DNA of 64,000 nt, taken from Vibrio aestuarianus. GTDB taxonomy: Bacteria; Pseudomonadota; Gammaproteobacteria; Enterobacterales; Vibrionaceae. Below the pieces are notes generated by a model. That model was not told the origin of the DNA and did not search any database. It saw only the letters and a list, made by a program, of their open reading frames with translations. Shown one piece after another: positions 48,785-60,622 of the stretch. The number at the start of each line of letters is the position of its first letter. Position 1 is the stretch's first letter. The translations under genes and the position numbers were made by a program. Location of the stretch: the NCBI RefSeq assembly GCF_012395185.1, contig NZ_JAAZTU010000004.1, positions 90,884-154,883 on the forward strand, in the 5' to 3' direction.

Positions 48785-51217
48785 ATGGCAATGAAACAGA
48801 TCCTTTTCGCGACATTATTAGCAACAAGTCTCTCCGCGAATAGTGCCGAGAACTTTGTAGTCCAAGATATACAAATTGAAGGTCTTCAGCGTGTTGCGCT
48901 CGGTGCTGCATTACTCAAAATGCCAGTTCGAATTGGTGATACGGTTGATGCACAAGATGTTGCGGATATTATCAAAGCGCTTTATGCCTCAGGTAACTTT
49001 GAAGACGTCCAAGTACTACGAGATAACAACGTTCTTATTGTCCAAGTAAAAGAACGCCCAACCATTGCCAGTGTCTCATTCTCTGGTAACAAAGCGATCA
49101 AGGAAGAGCAATTACAGCAAAACTTAGATGCTTCCAATATTCGAATTGGTGAGGCGTTAGATCGCACTACCTTGAGCAATATCGAAAAAGGACTGGAAGA
49201 TTTTTACTACAGCGTCGGTAAATACAACGCAACCGTTAAGGCGGTTATAACGCCTCTGCCGCGTAACCGTGCTGACCTCAAATTTGTTTTCACTGAAGGG
49301 GTTTCAGCGAAAATCCAACAAATCAACTTTATTGGTAATGAAGTTTTCACTGATAAAGAACTGCTCTCTCGCTTTAACTTAAATGTTGATATCGCATGGT
49401 GGAATTTCCTTGCTGATGACAAATATCAAAAGCAAGTGTTGGCCGCGGATATCGAAGCACTGCGCTCTTTTTACCTTGATCGTGGGTATTTAAAGTTTCA
49501 GGTTGATTCCACACAAGTGGCTATTTCGCCAGACAAGAAAGGTGTTTACATCACGCTGGGGATCAACGAAGGCAAAGCTTATCAAGTCAAAGACGTCAAG
49601 TTCCGTGGGGAATTAATAGGCAAAGAAGCTGAGTTTGAAGCGATGGTTCCGTTTGCCGCAGGTGAAACGTATAACGGGTCATTGGTGACGAGATTAGAAG
49701 AAGATGTTAAGCGCGCACTTGGAGAAGCGGGTTACGCTTACCCACAAGTGCGAAGTATTCCTGAATTCGATGATGAAACTCAAGAAGTATCTTTGGTTGT
49801 CAACGTTGAAGCTGGAAATCGTATTTATGTACGTGATATTCGTTTTGTGGGTAACAACTCAACCAAAGACGAAGTATTGCGCCGAGAAATGCGTCAAATG
49901 GAAGGAAGCTGGCTCAATTCAAAAGCGATTGATACGGGTAAAGGCCGCTTGAATCGTTTAGGTTTCTTTGAAACAGTTGATGTCCAAACGGTGCGTGTTC
50001 CTGGTAGTGAAGACCAAGTTGATTTAGTTTACAACGTTAAAGAGGCAAACTCAGGCAGTGTAAACTTTGGTATTGGTTACGGCACAGAGTCTGGTGTTAG
50101 TTTCCAGGTTGGTCTGCAACAAGATAACTTTATTGGTTCTGGTAATCGTGTTGGTATTAATGCCATGATGAATGATTATCAAAGGAACATTAGCCTAGAT
50201 TATCGAGACCCATACTGGAACCTTGATGGTGTCAGTTTAGGCGGTAAGATTTTCTACAACCAATTTGAAGCATCAGAAGCTGGTATTGTTGACTATACCA
50301 ACGAAAGTTACGGAGCAAACCTAACTTGGGGTTTCCCATTTGATGAGCTCAATCGTTTTGAATTTGGTATTGGGTACACACATAACAACATCGGTAATAT
50401 CGATGAATATGTTCAAGTGAGCCAATTCTTACAGTCTCAAGCGAGCAATCGTAATGAGGACGGTAACCTAGTTACCGATGACTTTGACCTCAATATTTCT
50501 TGGACTCGTAATAACTTAAACCGTGGTATTTTCCCAACGGCGGGTAACCATCAGCGTGCGTTTTATAAAATGACCGTGCCTGGTTCTGACGTTCAATATT
50601 TTAAAGCGCAGTATGATATTCGCCAATACTACCCATTGACGAAAAAGCATGAATTTACCCTCTTACTAAGGGGGCGTTTAGGTTATGGTAATGGCTATGG
50701 TCAAACCGATGGCCAAGATAACCTCTTCCCGTTTTATGAAAACTACTACGCGGGCGGCTTCACTACCCTTAGAGGTTTTGGTTCAAACACGGCAGGTCCA
50801 AAGGCTGTTTATAATGACTCCACGGGTTGTAATGGTAATAATGGCGGTAACAACCGTTGTTATACGGCAACGGATGATTCCGTTGGTGGTAATGCTATTG
50901 CACTGGCAAGTATCGAGTTGATCGTGCCGACACCATTTGCTTCAGATGACTATCGCAGCCAAATTCGTACCAGTATTTTTTACGATATGGCCAGTGTTTG
51001 GGATACCGAATTTGATTACCAAAACACTAAATTAAGTTATGGTGACGAGTATTATTATGATTATTCTGATCCAATGAACTACCGTTCATCTTATGGTGTA
51101 GCATTACAGTGGATGTCACCGATGGGGCCTCTGGTTTTCTCTCTTGCTAAACCGATTAAATCTTATGAAGGTGACGACGAAGAATTCTTCACTTTCACTA
51201 TTGGTAGAACCTTCTAA
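48785..51217 (+). CDS. bamA: outer-membrane assembly factor BamA
   Basis: An 810-residue Omp85 protein: signal peptide (1-20, ending NSAEN), five POTRA domains (about 22-420) and a C-terminal 16-strand barrel. The loop 6 motif is LRGFGSNTAGPKAVY, and Cys682 and Cys692 have the same 10-residue spacing as the E. coli loop 6 disulfide, but the residues between are Asn/Gly repeats. The last residue is Phe. It inserts barrel proteins into the outer membrane; an essential gene. ATG 48791 is an alternative start. Confidence 0.97.
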   Translation: MAMKQILFATLLATSLSANSAENFVVQDIQIEGLQRVALGAALLKMPVRIGDTVDAQDVADIIKALYASGNFEDVQVLRDNNVLIVQVKERPTIASVSFSGNKAIKEEQLQQNLDASNIRIGEALDRTTLSNIEKGLEDFYYSVGKYNATVKAVITPLPRNRADLKFVFTEGVSAKIQQINFIGNEVFTDKELLSRFNLNVDIAWWNFLADDKYQKQVLAADIEALRSFYLDRGYLKFQVDSTQVAISPDKKGVYITLGINEGKAYQVKDVKFRGELIGKEAEFEAMVPFAAGETYNGSLVTRLEEDVKRALGEAGYAYPQVRSIPEFDDETQEVSLVVNVEAGNRIYVRDIRFVGNNSTKDEVLRREMRQMEGSWLNSKAIDTGKGRLNRLGFFETVDVQTVRVPGSEDQVDLVYNVKEANSGSVNFGIGYGTESGVSFQVGLQQDNFIGSGNRVGINAMMNDYQRNISLDYRDPYWNLDGVSLGGKIFYNQFEASEAGIVDYTNESYGANLTWGFPFDELNRFEFGIGYTHNNIGNIDEYVQVSQFLQSQASNRNEDGNLVTDDFDLNISWTRNNLNRGIFPTAGNHQRAFYKMTVPGSDVQYFKAQYDIRQYYPLTKKHEFTLLLRGRLGYGNGYGQTDGQDNLFPFYENYYAGGFTTLRGFGSNTAGPKAVYNDSTGCNGNNGGNNRCYTATDDSVGGNAIALASIELIVPTPFASDDYRSQIRTSIFYDMASVWDTEFDYQNTKLSYGDEYYYDYSDPMNYRSSYGVALQWMSPMGPLVFSLAKPIKSYEGDDEEFFTFTIGRTF

Positions 51218-51231
51218 CAAAGGAAAATATT

Positions 51232-51741
51232 TTGAATAAAATCATTAAAGCGGCTAGTGTAAGCCTTGTAGTACTAAGTTCTTCTTTCTTTGCACAAGCA
51301 GCTGAGGCAGCGCAAAAAGTTGGCTATATAAATACTGCGCAAGTTTTCCAAGCTCTACCTCAACGTGAAGTCGTTTTGCAAAAGTTGCAGGAAGAGTTTA
51401 AAGATAAGGCGGCAGAGCTACAAACGATTGAAGCTGAAGCTAAGACTAAAATCGAAAAGTTGAAGCGTGATGGTGAACTACTAGGTCAAGATGAAGTTGA
51501 GAAGCTACGCATCGAGATCGGTCAACTTGACAGTAAGTACAAAATCAAAGCGCAAGCACTAGAAAAAGCATCAGCTCGTCGCGAAGCGGAAGAGAAACAA
51601 AAACTATTTATGGTGATCCAAGAAGCCGTACAGAAAGTAGCTGAGAAAGAAGGTTACGATATCGTTGTTGATGTACAAGCCATGCAATATGGTAAAGCGG
51701 ACTACAACTTGTCTGAGAAAGTAATTAAGCAACTAAAATAA
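51232..51741 (+). CDS. skp: periplasmic chaperone Skp/OmpH
   Basis: A 169-residue Skp with a signal peptide ending FFAQA (about 23). The mature protein has the trimer head part [17 protein letters not shown] and a long helical, charged middle of coiled-coil arms. It carries unfolded outer-membrane proteins to BamA. The start is TTG ([12 protein letters not shown]) after AAAGGAAA. It sits between bamA and lpxD as usual. Confidence 0.95.
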   Translation: MNKIIKAASVSLVVLSSSFFAQAAEAAQKVGYINTAQVFQALPQREVVLQKLQEEFKDKAAELQTIEAEAKTKIEKLKRDGELLGQDEVEKLRIEIGQLDSKYKIKAQALEKASARREAEEKQKLFMVIQEAVQKVAEKEGYDIVVDVQAMQYGKADYNLSEKVIKQLK

Positions 51742-51748
51742 TACTATT

Positions 51749-52780
51749 ATGGTAAAACTGACTTTAGCCGAATTGGCAACTATCACCGGCGGAGAAGCGT
51801 TTGGTGATGACTCTGCGACTGTTGTTGCAGTCGCACCAATGGACAAAGCGCAGCAAGGTCATGTGACTTTTCTGTCTAATCCAAAATACAGTAAGCACCT
51901 TGGTGAATGCAAAGCTAGCGTGATTATGGTGAAGGCTTCTGAGCGTGAGCTGTGCAAAACTAACGTTTTGGTTGTGAATGACCCATACGTTGCTTTTGCT
52001 AAAGTCGCACAAGCCTTGGATATCACACCTAAACCAGCGTATGAAATAGCAGCCTCAGCAATCATTGCCGATGATGTAAAGTTGGGTCACAACGTTTCGG
52101 TTGGGGCTAATGCCGTGATTGAGTCAGGCGTTGAGCTTGGTGATAGCGTTTCAATTGGCGCAGGATGCTTCATTGGCAAAAATGCTAAAATTGGTAGCGA
52201 CACCAAGTTGTGGGCTAACGTCAGTATTTACCATGAAGTTCAAATTGGTAGTGCGTGTTTAGTTCAGTCCGGTGCTGTTATTGGCTCTGACGGTTTTGGC
52301 TATGCTAATGAGAAAGGTGAGTGGATTAAAATTCCACAAATTGGTTCAGTTCGCATTGGCAACCGTGTTGAAATCGGTGCTTGTACCACCATCGACCGTG
52401 GTGCACTTGATGATACCGTTATTGAAGATAACGTGATTATCGATAACCAATTGCAGATCGCACACAATGTGCACATCGGATATGGTACTGCTATAGCTGG
52501 TGGTACCATCATTGCGGGGAGTACCAAAATTGGTAAATACTGTATTATCGGTGGTGGTGCGGTGATCAATGGTCATATTGAAGTGGTTGATGGCGTAACG
52601 ATTACAGGCATGGGTATGGTGATGCGTAGTATCACAGAGAAAGGCATGTACTCCTCAGGCATACCATTGCAACCCAATAAAGAGTGGCGAAAAACAGCGA
52701 CTCGCGTTCATCGTATTGATGATATGAATAAGCGCCTTAAAGCGCTAGAAAAGCAGCTAGAGCAAAAAGCGGAATCATAA
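51749..52780 (+). CDS. lpxD: UDP-3-O-acylglucosamine N-acyltransferase
   Basis: A 343-residue LpxD. The N-terminal uridine-binding domain (1-100) is followed by a left-handed beta-helix of hexapeptide repeats (about 105-300); the catalytic His is in [15 protein letters not shown]-terminal helix ends in [13 protein letters not shown]. It adds the second acyl chain in lipid A synthesis. Ends at a terminator. Confidence 0.96.
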   Translation: MVKLTLAELATITGGEAFGDDSATVVAVAPMDKAQQGHVTFLSNPKYSKHLGECKASVIMVKASERELCKTNVLVVNDPYVAFAKVAQALDITPKPAYEIAASAIIADDVKLGHNVSVGANAVIESGVELGDSVSIGAGCFIGKNAKIGSDTKLWANVSIYHEVQIGSACLVQSGAVIGSDGFGYANEKGEWIKIPQIGSVRIGNRVEIGACTTIDRGALDDTVIEDNVIIDNQLQIAHNVHIGYGTAIAGGTIIAGSTKIGKYCIIGGGAVINGHIEVVDGVTITGMGMVMRSITEKGMYSSGIPLQPNKEWRKTATRVHRIDDMNKRLKALEKQLEQKAES

Positions 52781-52793
52781 TTCCACTATTTCG

Positions 52794-52822
52794 AAAAAGG
52801 CTCGCCAATTGCGAGCCTTTTT
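52794..52822 (+). terminator. terminator between lpxD and fabZ
   Basis: AAAAAGGCTCGC and GCGAGCCTTTTT pair around CAATT. TATAAT at 52827-52832 right after it may restart transcription for fabZ. Confidence 0.88.
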
Positions 52823-52874
52823 CGTCTATAATGCTGAATAATTTTTTGAAGTTTTACTGTATAGGAATATGACT

Positions 52875-53327
52875 TTGACTACTGAAAAGAAAACGATGAA
52901 CATCACTGAAATTCAGGAGCTACTTCCTCATCGCTACCCATTTTTGTTGATTGACCGAGTTATTGACTTTGATGAAGGTAAATACTTGGTGGGTCTAAAA
53001 AATGTTTCAGTGAATGAACCTCAATTTACTGGTCATTTCCCTAAGTTGCCTGTTTTTCCTGGAGTTTTGATTCTTGAGGCGATGGCTCAAGCAACTGGCT
53101 TATTAGCGTTTAAAACCTTCGGTGCACCAAAAGAAAATGAGTTGTATTATTTTGCCAGTATCGATAAAGCAAAATTCCGCAAGCCTGTTGGTCCTGGCGA
53201 TCAACTGATTATTGAAGTTGAATTTTTAAAAGAACGTCGCGGTATTGCACTATTCAATGGTGTGGCGAAAGTTGATGGCGAAGTAGTCTGTTCTGCTGAG
53301 CTAAAATGTGCTCGTAGAGAGTTTTAA
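52875..53327 (+). CDS. fabZ: 3-hydroxyacyl-ACP dehydratase FabZ
   Basis: A 150-residue hotdog-fold dehydratase: [34 protein letters not shown] with catalytic His and Glu. It acts in fatty acid elongation. I choose TTG 52875 ([13 protein letters not shown]) since AGGA lies 8 bases before it but only 2 bases before the in-frame ATG at 52869. lpxA starts 1 base after its stop. Confidence 0.93.
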   Translation: MTTEKKTMNITEIQELLPHRYPFLLIDRVIDFDEGKYLVGLKNVSVNEPQFTGHFPKLPVFPGVLILEAMAQATGLLAFKTFGAPKENELYYFASIDKAKFRKPVGPGDQLIIEVEFLKERRGIALFNGVAKVDGEVVCSAELKCARREF

Positions 53328-53328
53328 T

Positions 53329-54117
53329 ATGATTCACGAAACTGCACAAATCCACCCAAGTGCGGTGGTTGAAGACGGTGCCATCATCGGTGCGAATGTA
53401 ACGGTTGGGCCTTTTACTTACATCACATCCGGCGTGAGTATTGGGCAAGGCACCGAGGTGATGTCACATGTCGTCATCAAAGGTAATACCGTTATTGGTG
53501 AAGACAATCGCATTTTTCCACATGCGGTGATCGGTGAAGAGAACCAAGATAAAAAATACGGTGGTGAAGATACCCGCGTAATTATCGGTGACCGCAATGT
53601 TATCCGCGAAGCGGTGCAAATTCATCGCGGTACGATGCAAGATAAAACGCAAACTGTTGTCGGTAATGATAACCTATTGTGTGTCAACGCCCATATCGCT
53701 CATGACGTTATTGTTGGTAACCATACTCACATTGGCAATAACTCCATTCTTGGCGGTCACGTGACAGTTGGTGATTATGCCGGGGTGATGGCTTTATCGG
53801 CAATCCATCCTTTTTGTACAGTTGGTGCATACGCTTACGTTGGTGGCTGCTCTGCAGTAGTGCAAGATATACCGGCGTATGTATTAGCTCAGGGTAACCA
53901 TGCTTCACCATTTGGCCTTAATTTGGTTGGTTTGAAGCGTAATGGCTTTGAAAAAGCAGAAATTCGAGCGCTGCAAAAAGCATACAAAGAGATTTATCGT
54001 TCAGGAAAAACGCAAACTGAAGTGCTACCAGTGTTACTTGAGATGGCGCAAGAGTGGCCGTCAATCAAGCGTCTTAGCGATATGTTACAGCAGACAGAGC
54101 GTGGCATTATTCGTTAA
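53329..54117 (+). CDS. lpxA: UDP-N-acetylglucosamine acyltransferase
   Basis: A 262-residue LpxA, exact family length. The beta-helix of hexapeptide repeats spans about 1-185; the catalytic His lies in LLCVNAHIAHDVIVG; the C-terminal helical part has NLVGLKRNGF. It commits UDP-GlcNAc to lipid A. ATG 53329 directly follows fabZ; longer starts lie inside fabZ. Confidence 0.97.
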   Translation: MIHETAQIHPSAVVEDGAIIGANVTVGPFTYITSGVSIGQGTEVMSHVVIKGNTVIGEDNRIFPHAVIGEENQDKKYGGEDTRVIIGDRNVIREAVQIHRGTMQDKTQTVVGNDNLLCVNAHIAHDVIVGNHTHIGNNSILGGHVTVGDYAGVMALSAIHPFCTVGAYAYVGGCSAVVQDIPAYVLAQGNHASPFGLNLVGLKRNGFEKAEIRALQKAYKEIYRSGKTQTEVLPVLLEMAQEWPSIKRLSDMLQQTERGIIR

Positions 54118-54160
54118 TTCTACGTGTCTTAATTACTTGTCGAATCTCGATAACTATCTG

Positions 54161-54190
54161 AAGATCGCTACTTTTTAGCGATCTTTTGTC
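54161..54190 (+). terminator. terminator-like hairpin between lpxA and lpxB
   Basis: AAGATCGCTA and TAGCGATCTT pair around CTTTT, followed by TT and GTCTTTT. It may reduce lpxB expression. Confidence 0.75.
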
Positions 54191-54238
54191 TTTTAGACGC
54201 ACAACCGTTACGCTGAGCTCATCTTGTTAGGAAAGAAT

Positions 54239-55390
54239 ATGCATCCAATGGAAAAACCACTACGAATCGGTATTGTTGTCGGAGAATTATCCGGTGATAC
54301 GTTAGGTGAAGGCTTTATTAAAGCAATAAAGCAGCAATACCCTAATGCGGAATTTGTTGGGATTGGCGGCCCTAAAATGATGGCGCAAGGCTGTGAATCT
54401 CTGTTTGAGATGGAAGAGCTGGCGGTAATGGGCTTGGTTGAAGTACTTGGTCGTTTACCGCGCTTGCTCAAAGTCAAAGCCCAACTGGTCAAGTATTTTA
54501 AAGACAACCCACCAGATGTCTTTGTTGGTATTGATGCCCCTGATTTTAATTTACGCTTAGAGCTTGATCTCAAAAAAGCGGGCATTAAAACCGTTCATTA
54601 TGTCAGCCCCTCAGTATGGGCTTGGCGACCTAAGCGAATTTTTAAAATTGATGCCGCAACGGATTTAGTCTTAGCATTTTTGCCGTTTGAAAAAGCGTTT
54701 TACGACAGATATCAAGTAGCGTGTGAATTTGTCGGTCATACACTGGCCGATGCAATTCCTCTTCAGCCTGACAAAATGGCAGCGCGTGAGTTATTACGGT
54801 TAGAAGCTGCTAAGCAGTGGTTAGCGGTATTACCAGGTAGCCGTGGTGGTGAAGTTGGGTTAATTGCTAAGCCTTTTATTGAAACCTGCCGTCAAATAAA
54901 ACAGAAGTACCCAGATATTGGTTTTGTGGTTGCTGCGGTTAACTCAAAACGTAGACAGCAATTTGAAGAAATTTGGCAAGCCACCGCACCAGAGCTCGAT
55001 TTTGTGATTGTTGAAGATACTGCACGCAATGTAATTACCGCAGCAGATGCGGTACTACTTGCCTCTGGAACCGTAGCATTAGAATGTATGTTACTGAAAA
55101 GACCGATGGTTGTTGGTTATAAAGTTAACCGCCTAACAGGGTGGTTAGTACAAAAATTAGCGATTACCGAATATGTTTCACTGCCAAACATTCTTGCCGG
55201 AGAAGAGCTGGTAAAAGAGTTTATTCTTGAACAATGCGAAGCAGAATTCTTATACCCTGCGGTCGATAAAATGCTCAGTGGTGACAACAGTACCTTGATT
55301 GAACGCTTTACTGAAATGCATCAATGGATCCGTAAAGATGCCGATAAACAGGCTGCAAAAGCTGTTTTGACTTTGATAGGAAAAGCATAA
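54239..55390 (+). CDS. lpxB: lipid-A-disaccharide synthase
   Basis: A 383-residue GT-B glycosyltransferase: [60 protein letters not shown] and [21 protein letters not shown]. It joins UDP-diacyl-GlcN and lipid X. ATG 54239 has TTAGGAAAG; ATG 54248 (MEKPLRIGI) is also possible. rnhB follows after 2 bases. Confidence 0.96.
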   Translation: MHPMEKPLRIGIVVGELSGDTLGEGFIKAIKQQYPNAEFVGIGGPKMMAQGCESLFEMEELAVMGLVEVLGRLPRLLKVKAQLVKYFKDNPPDVFVGIDAPDFNLRLELDLKKAGIKTVHYVSPSVWAWRPKRIFKIDAATDLVLAFLPFEKAFYDRYQVACEFVGHTLADAIPLQPDKMAARELLRLEAAKQWLAVLPGSRGGEVGLIAKPFIETCRQIKQKYPDIGFVVAAVNSKRRQQFEEIWQATAPELDFVIVEDTARNVITAADAVLLASGTVALECMLLKRPMVVGYKVNRLTGWLVQKLAITEYVSLPNILAGEELVKEFILEQCEAEFLYPAVDKMLSGDNSTLIERFTEMHQWIRKDADKQAAKAVLTLIGKA

Positions 55391-55392
55391 CC

Positions 55393-56004
55393 ATGGCAGA
55401 AAAAGAATTCCCACCCTTCGAATATCCTCAAGGGTATCATCTGATTGCCGGAGTTGATGAAGTAGGGCGAGGCCCATTGGTCGGTGATGTCGTCACCGCT
55501 GCGGTTATTCTTGATCCAAGCAACCCTATTGCAGGGTTAAATGATTCGAAAAAACTTTCTGAGAAAAAGCGTTTAGCTCTGTTCCCTGAAATTCAACAAA
55601 AGGCATTAGCGTGGTCAATTGGCCGCTGCTCACCGGCTGAAATTGATGAACTCAATATCCTACAAGCGACAATGGTTGCGATGCAGCGTGCCATTGCTGG
55701 TTTACATATACAGCCTGATTTAGCCTTGATTGATGGCAACAGAGTACCTAAGCTACCGATGGATGGTGTTGCAGTCGTAAAAGGCGATATGCGCGTAGCC
55801 GAAATCAGCGCGGCATCCATTATTGCCAAAGTGGTGCGAGATCAGGAAATGGAAGCATTAGATAAGCAGCATCCACAGTTTGGTTTTGCTCAACATAAAG
55901 GCTATCCAACCAAAGCGCATTTTGCCGCAATAGAGCAATACGGTGTTATTGCCGAACATCGCAAAAGCTTTAAGCCAGTGAAACGAGTACTCGGTATTGA
56001 TTGA
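55393..56004 (+). CDS. rnhB: ribonuclease HII
   Basis: A 203-residue RNase HII. The Asp/Glu active site lies in [21 protein letters not shown] and [23 protein letters not shown] and [13 protein letters not shown] are conserved. It removes RNA and single ribonucleotides from DNA. It sits between lpxB and dnaE as in E. coli. Confidence 0.96.
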   Translation: MAEKEFPPFEYPQGYHLIAGVDEVGRGPLVGDVVTAAVILDPSNPIAGLNDSKKLSEKKRLALFPEIQQKALAWSIGRCSPAEIDELNILQATMVAMQRAIAGLHIQPDLALIDGNRVPKLPMDGVAVVKGDMRVAEISAASIIAKVVRDQEMEALDKQHPQFGFAQHKGYPTKAHFAAIEQYGVIAEHRKSFKPVKRVLGID

Positions 56005-56079
56005 GGTGTAAGCCGCAATCAGATTCGCGTAGAATAACCGCCAAATATCGAACCAAACCTAGCATCTAGGATAAGTTGA

Positions 56080-59000
56080 ATGCCAGAACCCAAGTTTGTC
56101 CACCTTCGTGTCCACAGTGATTACTCTATGATCGATGGCTTGTCCAAAGTGCCACCGCTTGTAAAAAAAGTGGCCGAGATGGGCATGCCTGCGATGGCGT
56201 TGACCGATTTCACTAACTTATGTGGTTTGGTAAAGTTCTACGGCACGGCGCATAATTGTGGTGTTAAGCCAATCATCGGTGCCGATTTCATTATGCAATC
56301 GGAAGAGTTTGCTGATGAATTGACCAAGCTAACAGTGCTTGCGACAAACAATGTCGGCTACAAAAATCTCACCCTTCTCATCTCCGAGGCTTATTTACGG
56401 GGGCATGTCCAGCACCAACCCGTGATTGATAAATCGTGGTTGATCAAATATGCCGAAGGGTTGATCGTCCTATCAGGGGCAAAAAACGGTGAAATTGGCA
56501 AAGCGCTATTAAAGGGTAATCATGCATTAGTCGATAAATGTGTTGAATTTTATCAAACCCACTTTGCGGATCGTTTTTACCTTGAGCTTATCCGAACCAA
56601 CCGAGCTGACGAAGAAACCTATTTGCATTTTGCGCTTGAATTGGCCGAAAACAAGCAGTTGCCAGTGGTTGCGACCAACGAAGTGGTATTCCTAACCGAA
56701 GAATTCTTCGAAGCCCATGAAATTCGTGTTGCTATCCACGATGGTTACACCATGGTCGATCCTCGTCGCCCCAAAAATTATAGCCCTCAGCAGTACTTAC
56801 GCAGTGAAGCTGAAATGTGCGAATTGTTTGCTGATATTCCAGAAGCTTTGGAAAACAGCGTTGAAATAGCCAAACGCTGTAATGTCACGGTTAGGTTAGG
56901 GGAATATTTTCTGCCCGCCTTCCCAACGGAAGGGATGGAAGAAACCGAATACCTGGTGATGAAATCGAAACAGGGCCTCGAAGAGCGCCTTGAATTTCTA
57001 TTCCCCGATCCAGAAATTCGTGCTCAACGTCGTCCTGAATACGATGAACGGCTGTTGATAGAACTTGAAGTGATCAACAATATGGGCTTTCCCGGTTACT
57101 TCTTGATCGTGATGGAATTCATCCAGTGGTCGAAAGATAACGATATTCCTGTTGGGCCAGGGCGTGGTTCAGGCGCTGGTTCATTGGTAGCTTATGCGCT
57201 AAAAATTACAGACTTAGACCCATTGGAATACGATCTACTCTTCGAACGTTTCTTGAACCCCGAACGTGTTTCAATGCCCGATTTCGACGTCGATTTCTGT
57301 ATGGATAAACGTGACCAAGTAATTGATCACGTTGCTGAAATGTATGGGCGTGATGCAGTATCACAGATCATCACCTTTGGTACTATGGCCGCTAAAGCCG
57401 TTATTCGCGATGTTGGCCGAGTCCTAGGGCATCCCTTTGGCTTTGTTGATCGCATTTCAAAACTGATCCCCGCCGATCCGGGCATGACGCTCGAAAAAGC
57501 GTTCAAAGCTGAACCTGCGCTGCCTGAGCTGTATGAAAACGATGAAGAAGTCAAAGAACTCATCGATAAGTGCCGCATTTTAGAAGGTTGTACGCGTAAT
57601 GCGGGTAAGCATGCTGGTGGTGTGGTTATTTCTCCAACCACTATTACCGACTTTGCCCCAATTTACGCTGATGCTGAAGGGCATTTCCCCGTTACGCAGT
57701 TTGATAAAAACGACGTTGAAACCGCGGGTCTGGTGAAGTTCGACTTCTTGGGCTTGCGTACCTTAACCATCATCGATTGGGCATTGGGGTTGATAAACCC
57801 GCGTTTGCAACGAGAAGGCAAAGAGCCTGTTCGCATCGAATCGATTCCTTTAGTTGATGCCGCCTCTTTTCGAGTGTTACAAAATTCAGAAACCACCGCG
57901 GTATTCCAGTTGGAATCACGTGGCATGAAAGACCTCATCAAACGCCTGCAACCAGACTGTTTTGAAGATATCATCGCATTAGTGGCGCTATTTCGTCCGG
58001 GGCCATTGCAATCAGGGATGGTGGATAACTTTATCGACCGTAAACATGGCCGAGAAGCGATCTCATACCCAGACGAAAAGTGGCAACACGAGTCACTTAA
58101 AGAAATTTTAGACCCGACTTACGGCATTATCTTGTATCAAGAACAGGTGATGCAAATCGCTCAGGTACTTGCTGGTTATACGTTAGGCGGTGCGGATATG
58201 CTGCGCCGTGCGATGGGTAAGAAAAAGCCCGAAGAAATGGCCAAACAGCGTGCGGTTTTCGAGCAGGGGTCGATAAAAAACGGTGTTGATGGTGAGTTGT
58301 CGATGAAAATCTTCGACTTGGTGGAAAAATTCGCCGGTTATGGCTTTAACAAATCGCACTCTGCTGCTTATGCCTTAGTCTCATATCAAACGCTGTGGTT
58401 GAAAACCCATTATCCAGCCGAGTTTATGGCTGCTGTAATGACGGCAGATATGGATAACACCGAGAAAGTCGTTGGCTTGGTCGATGAATGTTTCCGTATG
58501 AACCTAAAAGTATTACCTCCGGACATAAATGCTGGTTTGTACCGCTTTAATGTCGATGAAACCGGTGCCATCGTTTACGGTATTGGTGCGATCAAAGGGG
58601 TGGGCGAAGGGCCGATTGAAGCGATTTTAGAAGCGCGTAATGCGGGGGGCTATTTTAAAGACCTATTTGATTTTTGCGCCCGTATTGACCTAAAAAAAGT
58701 CAATAAACGGGTCATTGAAAAATTGATTTATGCTGGTGCATTAGACCGTTTAGGCCCACACCGCGCCGCAATGATGGCATCATTAAATGACGCGGTAAAA
58801 GCGGCTAGCCAATATCACCAAGCTGAAGCGTTTGGACAGGTGGATATGTTTGGTGTGCTAACCGATGCACCAGAAGAAGTGGAACATAAATATACCCAAG
58901 TCGCTAAATGGCCAGAGAAAGTGTGGTTAGAGGGAGAGCGTGATACATTAGGCCTTTATTTGACCGGTCACCCAATAAATGCCCATATTAAGGAACTGGC

Positions 59001-59559
59001 TAAGTACACCAGTTGTCGATTAAAAGATGCAACTCCCACTCGACGCGATCAGTCGGTTACCTTAGCGGGTTTAGTGATTGCCGCAAAAGTGATGACCACC
59101 AAGCGCGGCACGCGAATTGGTATCATGACGTTAGACGATCGTTCAGGGCGAATGGAGGTAATGTTATTCTCCGATGCATTAGAACGGTATGCAGAACTGC
59201 TAGAAAAAGATAAAATTTTAGTGATTTCTGGACAGGTCAGCTTTGATGACTTCAATGGTGGCCTTAAAATGTCGGCGCGCGAAGTCATGGACTTGGGCAG
59301 CGCGCGTGAAAAATATGCCCGTGGTCTGTCGGTATCGATTGAACAATCGCAAATAGATGACCAGTTTTTTGAGCGCTTTAGTCAGATCTTAGAGCCTCAC
59401 CGAGCAGGGACCATACCTGTCAATGTATACTATCAGCGCTTAGAGGCGAGAGCGCGGCTAACGCTCGGTACGCAATGGCGTGTTACGCCAAGTGATACAT
59501 TGTTAGACGAATTGAAACAGCTACTTGGGAACGACCAGGTAGAACTCGAATTTAACTAA
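56080..59559 (+). CDS. dnaE: DNA polymerase III alpha subunit
   Basis: A 1159-residue replicative polymerase of normal length. Order: PHP domain (1-270), palm with [15 protein letters not shown] (two catalytic Asp), the third Asp in the [10 protein letters not shown] region, fingers with [18 protein letters not shown], helix-hairpin-helix, OB fold (about 990-1070), and tau-binding tail. The PHP residues [11 protein letters not shown] follow the start. It is read with rnhB after 75 bases and with accA after 45 bases. Confidence 0.97.
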   Translation: MPEPKFVHLRVHSDYSMIDGLSKVPPLVKKVAEMGMPAMALTDFTNLCGLVKFYGTAHNCGVKPIIGADFIMQSEEFADELTKLTVLATNNVGYKNLTLLISEAYLRGHVQHQPVIDKSWLIKYAEGLIVLSGAKNGEIGKALLKGNHALVDKCVEFYQTHFADRFYLELIRTNRADEETYLHFALELAENKQLPVVATNEVVFLTEEFFEAHEIRVAIHDGYTMVDPRRPKNYSPQQYLRSEAEMCELFADIPEALENSVEIAKRCNVTVRLGEYFLPAFPTEGMEETEYLVMKSKQGLEERLEFLFPDPEIRAQRRPEYDERLLIELEVINNMGFPGYFLIVMEFIQWSKDNDIPVGPGRGSGAGSLVAYALKITDLDPLEYDLLFERFLNPERVSMPDFDVDFCMDKRDQVIDHVAEMYGRDAVSQIITFGTMAAKAVIRDVGRVLGHPFGFVDRISKLIPADPGMTLEKAFKAEPALPELYENDEEVKELIDKCRILEGCTRNAGKHAGGVVISPTTITDFAPIYADAEGHFPVTQFDKNDVETAGLVKFDFLGLRTLTIIDWALGLINPRLQREGKEPVRIESIPLVDAASFRVLQNSETTAVFQLESRGMKDLIKRLQPDCFEDIIALVALFRPGPLQSGMVDNFIDRKHGREAISYPDEKWQHESLKEILDPTYGIILYQEQVMQIAQVLAGYTLGGADMLRRAMGKKKPEEMAKQRAVFEQGSIKNGVDGELSMKIFDLVEKFAGYGFNKSHSAAYALVSYQTLWLKTHYPAEFMAAVMTADMDNTEKVVGLVDECFRMNLKVLPPDINAGLYRFNVDETGAIVYGIGAIKGVGEGPIEAILEARNAGGYFKDLFDFCARIDLKKVNKRVIEKLIYAGALDRLGPHRAAMMASLNDAVKAASQYHQAEAFGQVDMFGVLTDAPEEVEHKYTQVAKWPEKVWLEGERDTLGLYLTGHPINAHIKELAKYTSCRLKDATPTRRDQSVTLAGLVIAAKVMTTKRGTRIGIMTLDDRSGRMEVMLFSDALERYAELLEKDKILVISGQVSFDDFNGGLKMSAREVMDLGSAREKYARGLSVSIEQSQIDDQFFERFSQILEPHRAGTIPVNVYYQRLEARARLTLGTQWRVTPSDTLLDELKQLLGNDQVELEFN

Positions 59560-59604
59560 ATTCAGCGTCATTGAGTTGAACGCTGAGTCAAAAAGGATCG
59601 GTAG

Positions 59605-60564
59605 ATGAGCCTAAATTTTCTAGAATTTGAAAAACCAATCGCTGAACTTGAAGCAAAAATTCAGGCGCTACGTGACGTATCTCGCCATGGTGGTGATAAG
59701 TCCGTTGATCTAGATAAAGAGATCGAACTGTTAGAAAAGAAAAGCTTAGAACTGAAAAAGAAAATTTTCGGTGATTTAGGTGCCTGGCAAGTGGCGCAAC
59801 TTGCTCGTCATCCACAACGCCCATACACCTTAGATTATATCAACCATGTCTTCACGGAATTTGATGAACTGGCGGGTGATCGCGCTTTTGCTGACGATAA
59901 AGCTATTGTTGGTGGTATTGCCCGTTTAGAAGGCCAGCCGGTTATGGTCATTGGTCACCAAAAAGGGCGTGAAACCAAAGAAAAAGTAAGACGCAACTTC
60001 GGCATGCCAAAACCGGAAGGTTACCGTAAAGCGCTGCGTTTAATGCAAATGGCTGAACGCTTTAAAATGCCGATCATCACCTTCATTGATACCGCTGGTG
60101 CATACCCTGGTGTGGGCGCTGAAGAGCGCGGTCAATCAGAAGCCATCGCCAAAAACTTAAAAGTAATGTCTGGTTTAACAGTACCGGTTATTTGTAATGT
60201 AGTTGGTGAAGGTGGGTCTGGTGGCGCACTGGCTATCGGCGTGGGTGACTACGTGAACATGTTGCAATATTCAACCTATTCGGTAATTTCGCCGGAAGGC
60301 TGTGCTTCTATTTTATGGCGTGACTCAGATAAAGCACCACAAGCTGCGGAAGCGATGGGCTTAGTTGCTCTGCGCTTAAAAGAGCTAGAGCTGATTGATG
60401 AGATCATTGAAGAACCATTAGGTGGCGCGCATCGCGATCCAATTCAAATGGCGGCGAATATGAAAGCCACACTGCTAAAACAGTTAGCTGATTTACAACC
60501 ACTAAATGAAGAAGCGCTGTTAGAGCGTCGCTACCAACGCTTAATGAATTACGGTTATTGCTAA
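59605..60564 (+). CDS. accA: acetyl-CoA carboxylase carboxyltransferase subunit alpha
   Basis: A 319-residue AccA, full length: [50 protein letters not shown], and [39 protein letters not shown] in order. With AccD it makes malonyl-CoA, the first step of fatty acid synthesis. Last gene of the core block; the sequence after its terminator is accessory. Confidence 0.97.
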   Translation: MSLNFLEFEKPIAELEAKIQALRDVSRHGGDKSVDLDKEIELLEKKSLELKKKIFGDLGAWQVAQLARHPQRPYTLDYINHVFTEFDELAGDRAFADDKAIVGGIARLEGQPVMVIGHQKGRETKEKVRRNFGMPKPEGYRKALRLMQMAERFKMPIITFIDTAGAYPGVGAEERGQSEAIAKNLKVMSGLTVPVICNVVGEGGSGGALAIGVGDYVNMLQYSTYSVISPEGCASILWRDSDKAPQAAEAMGLVALRLKELELIDEIIEEPLGGAHRDPIQMAANMKATLLKQLADLQPLNEEALLERRYQRLMNYGYC

Positions 60565-60588
60565 TATCAAAAGCCATTACCAATATAT

Positions 60589-60622
60589 AAAAAAGGGTTG
60601 AACTAAGGTTCAGCCTTTTTTA
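60589..60622 (+). terminator. terminator of accA
   Basis: AAAAAAGG-GTTGAAC pairs with GTTCAGCCTTTTTT around TAAG, with one wobble. Confidence 0.85.
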
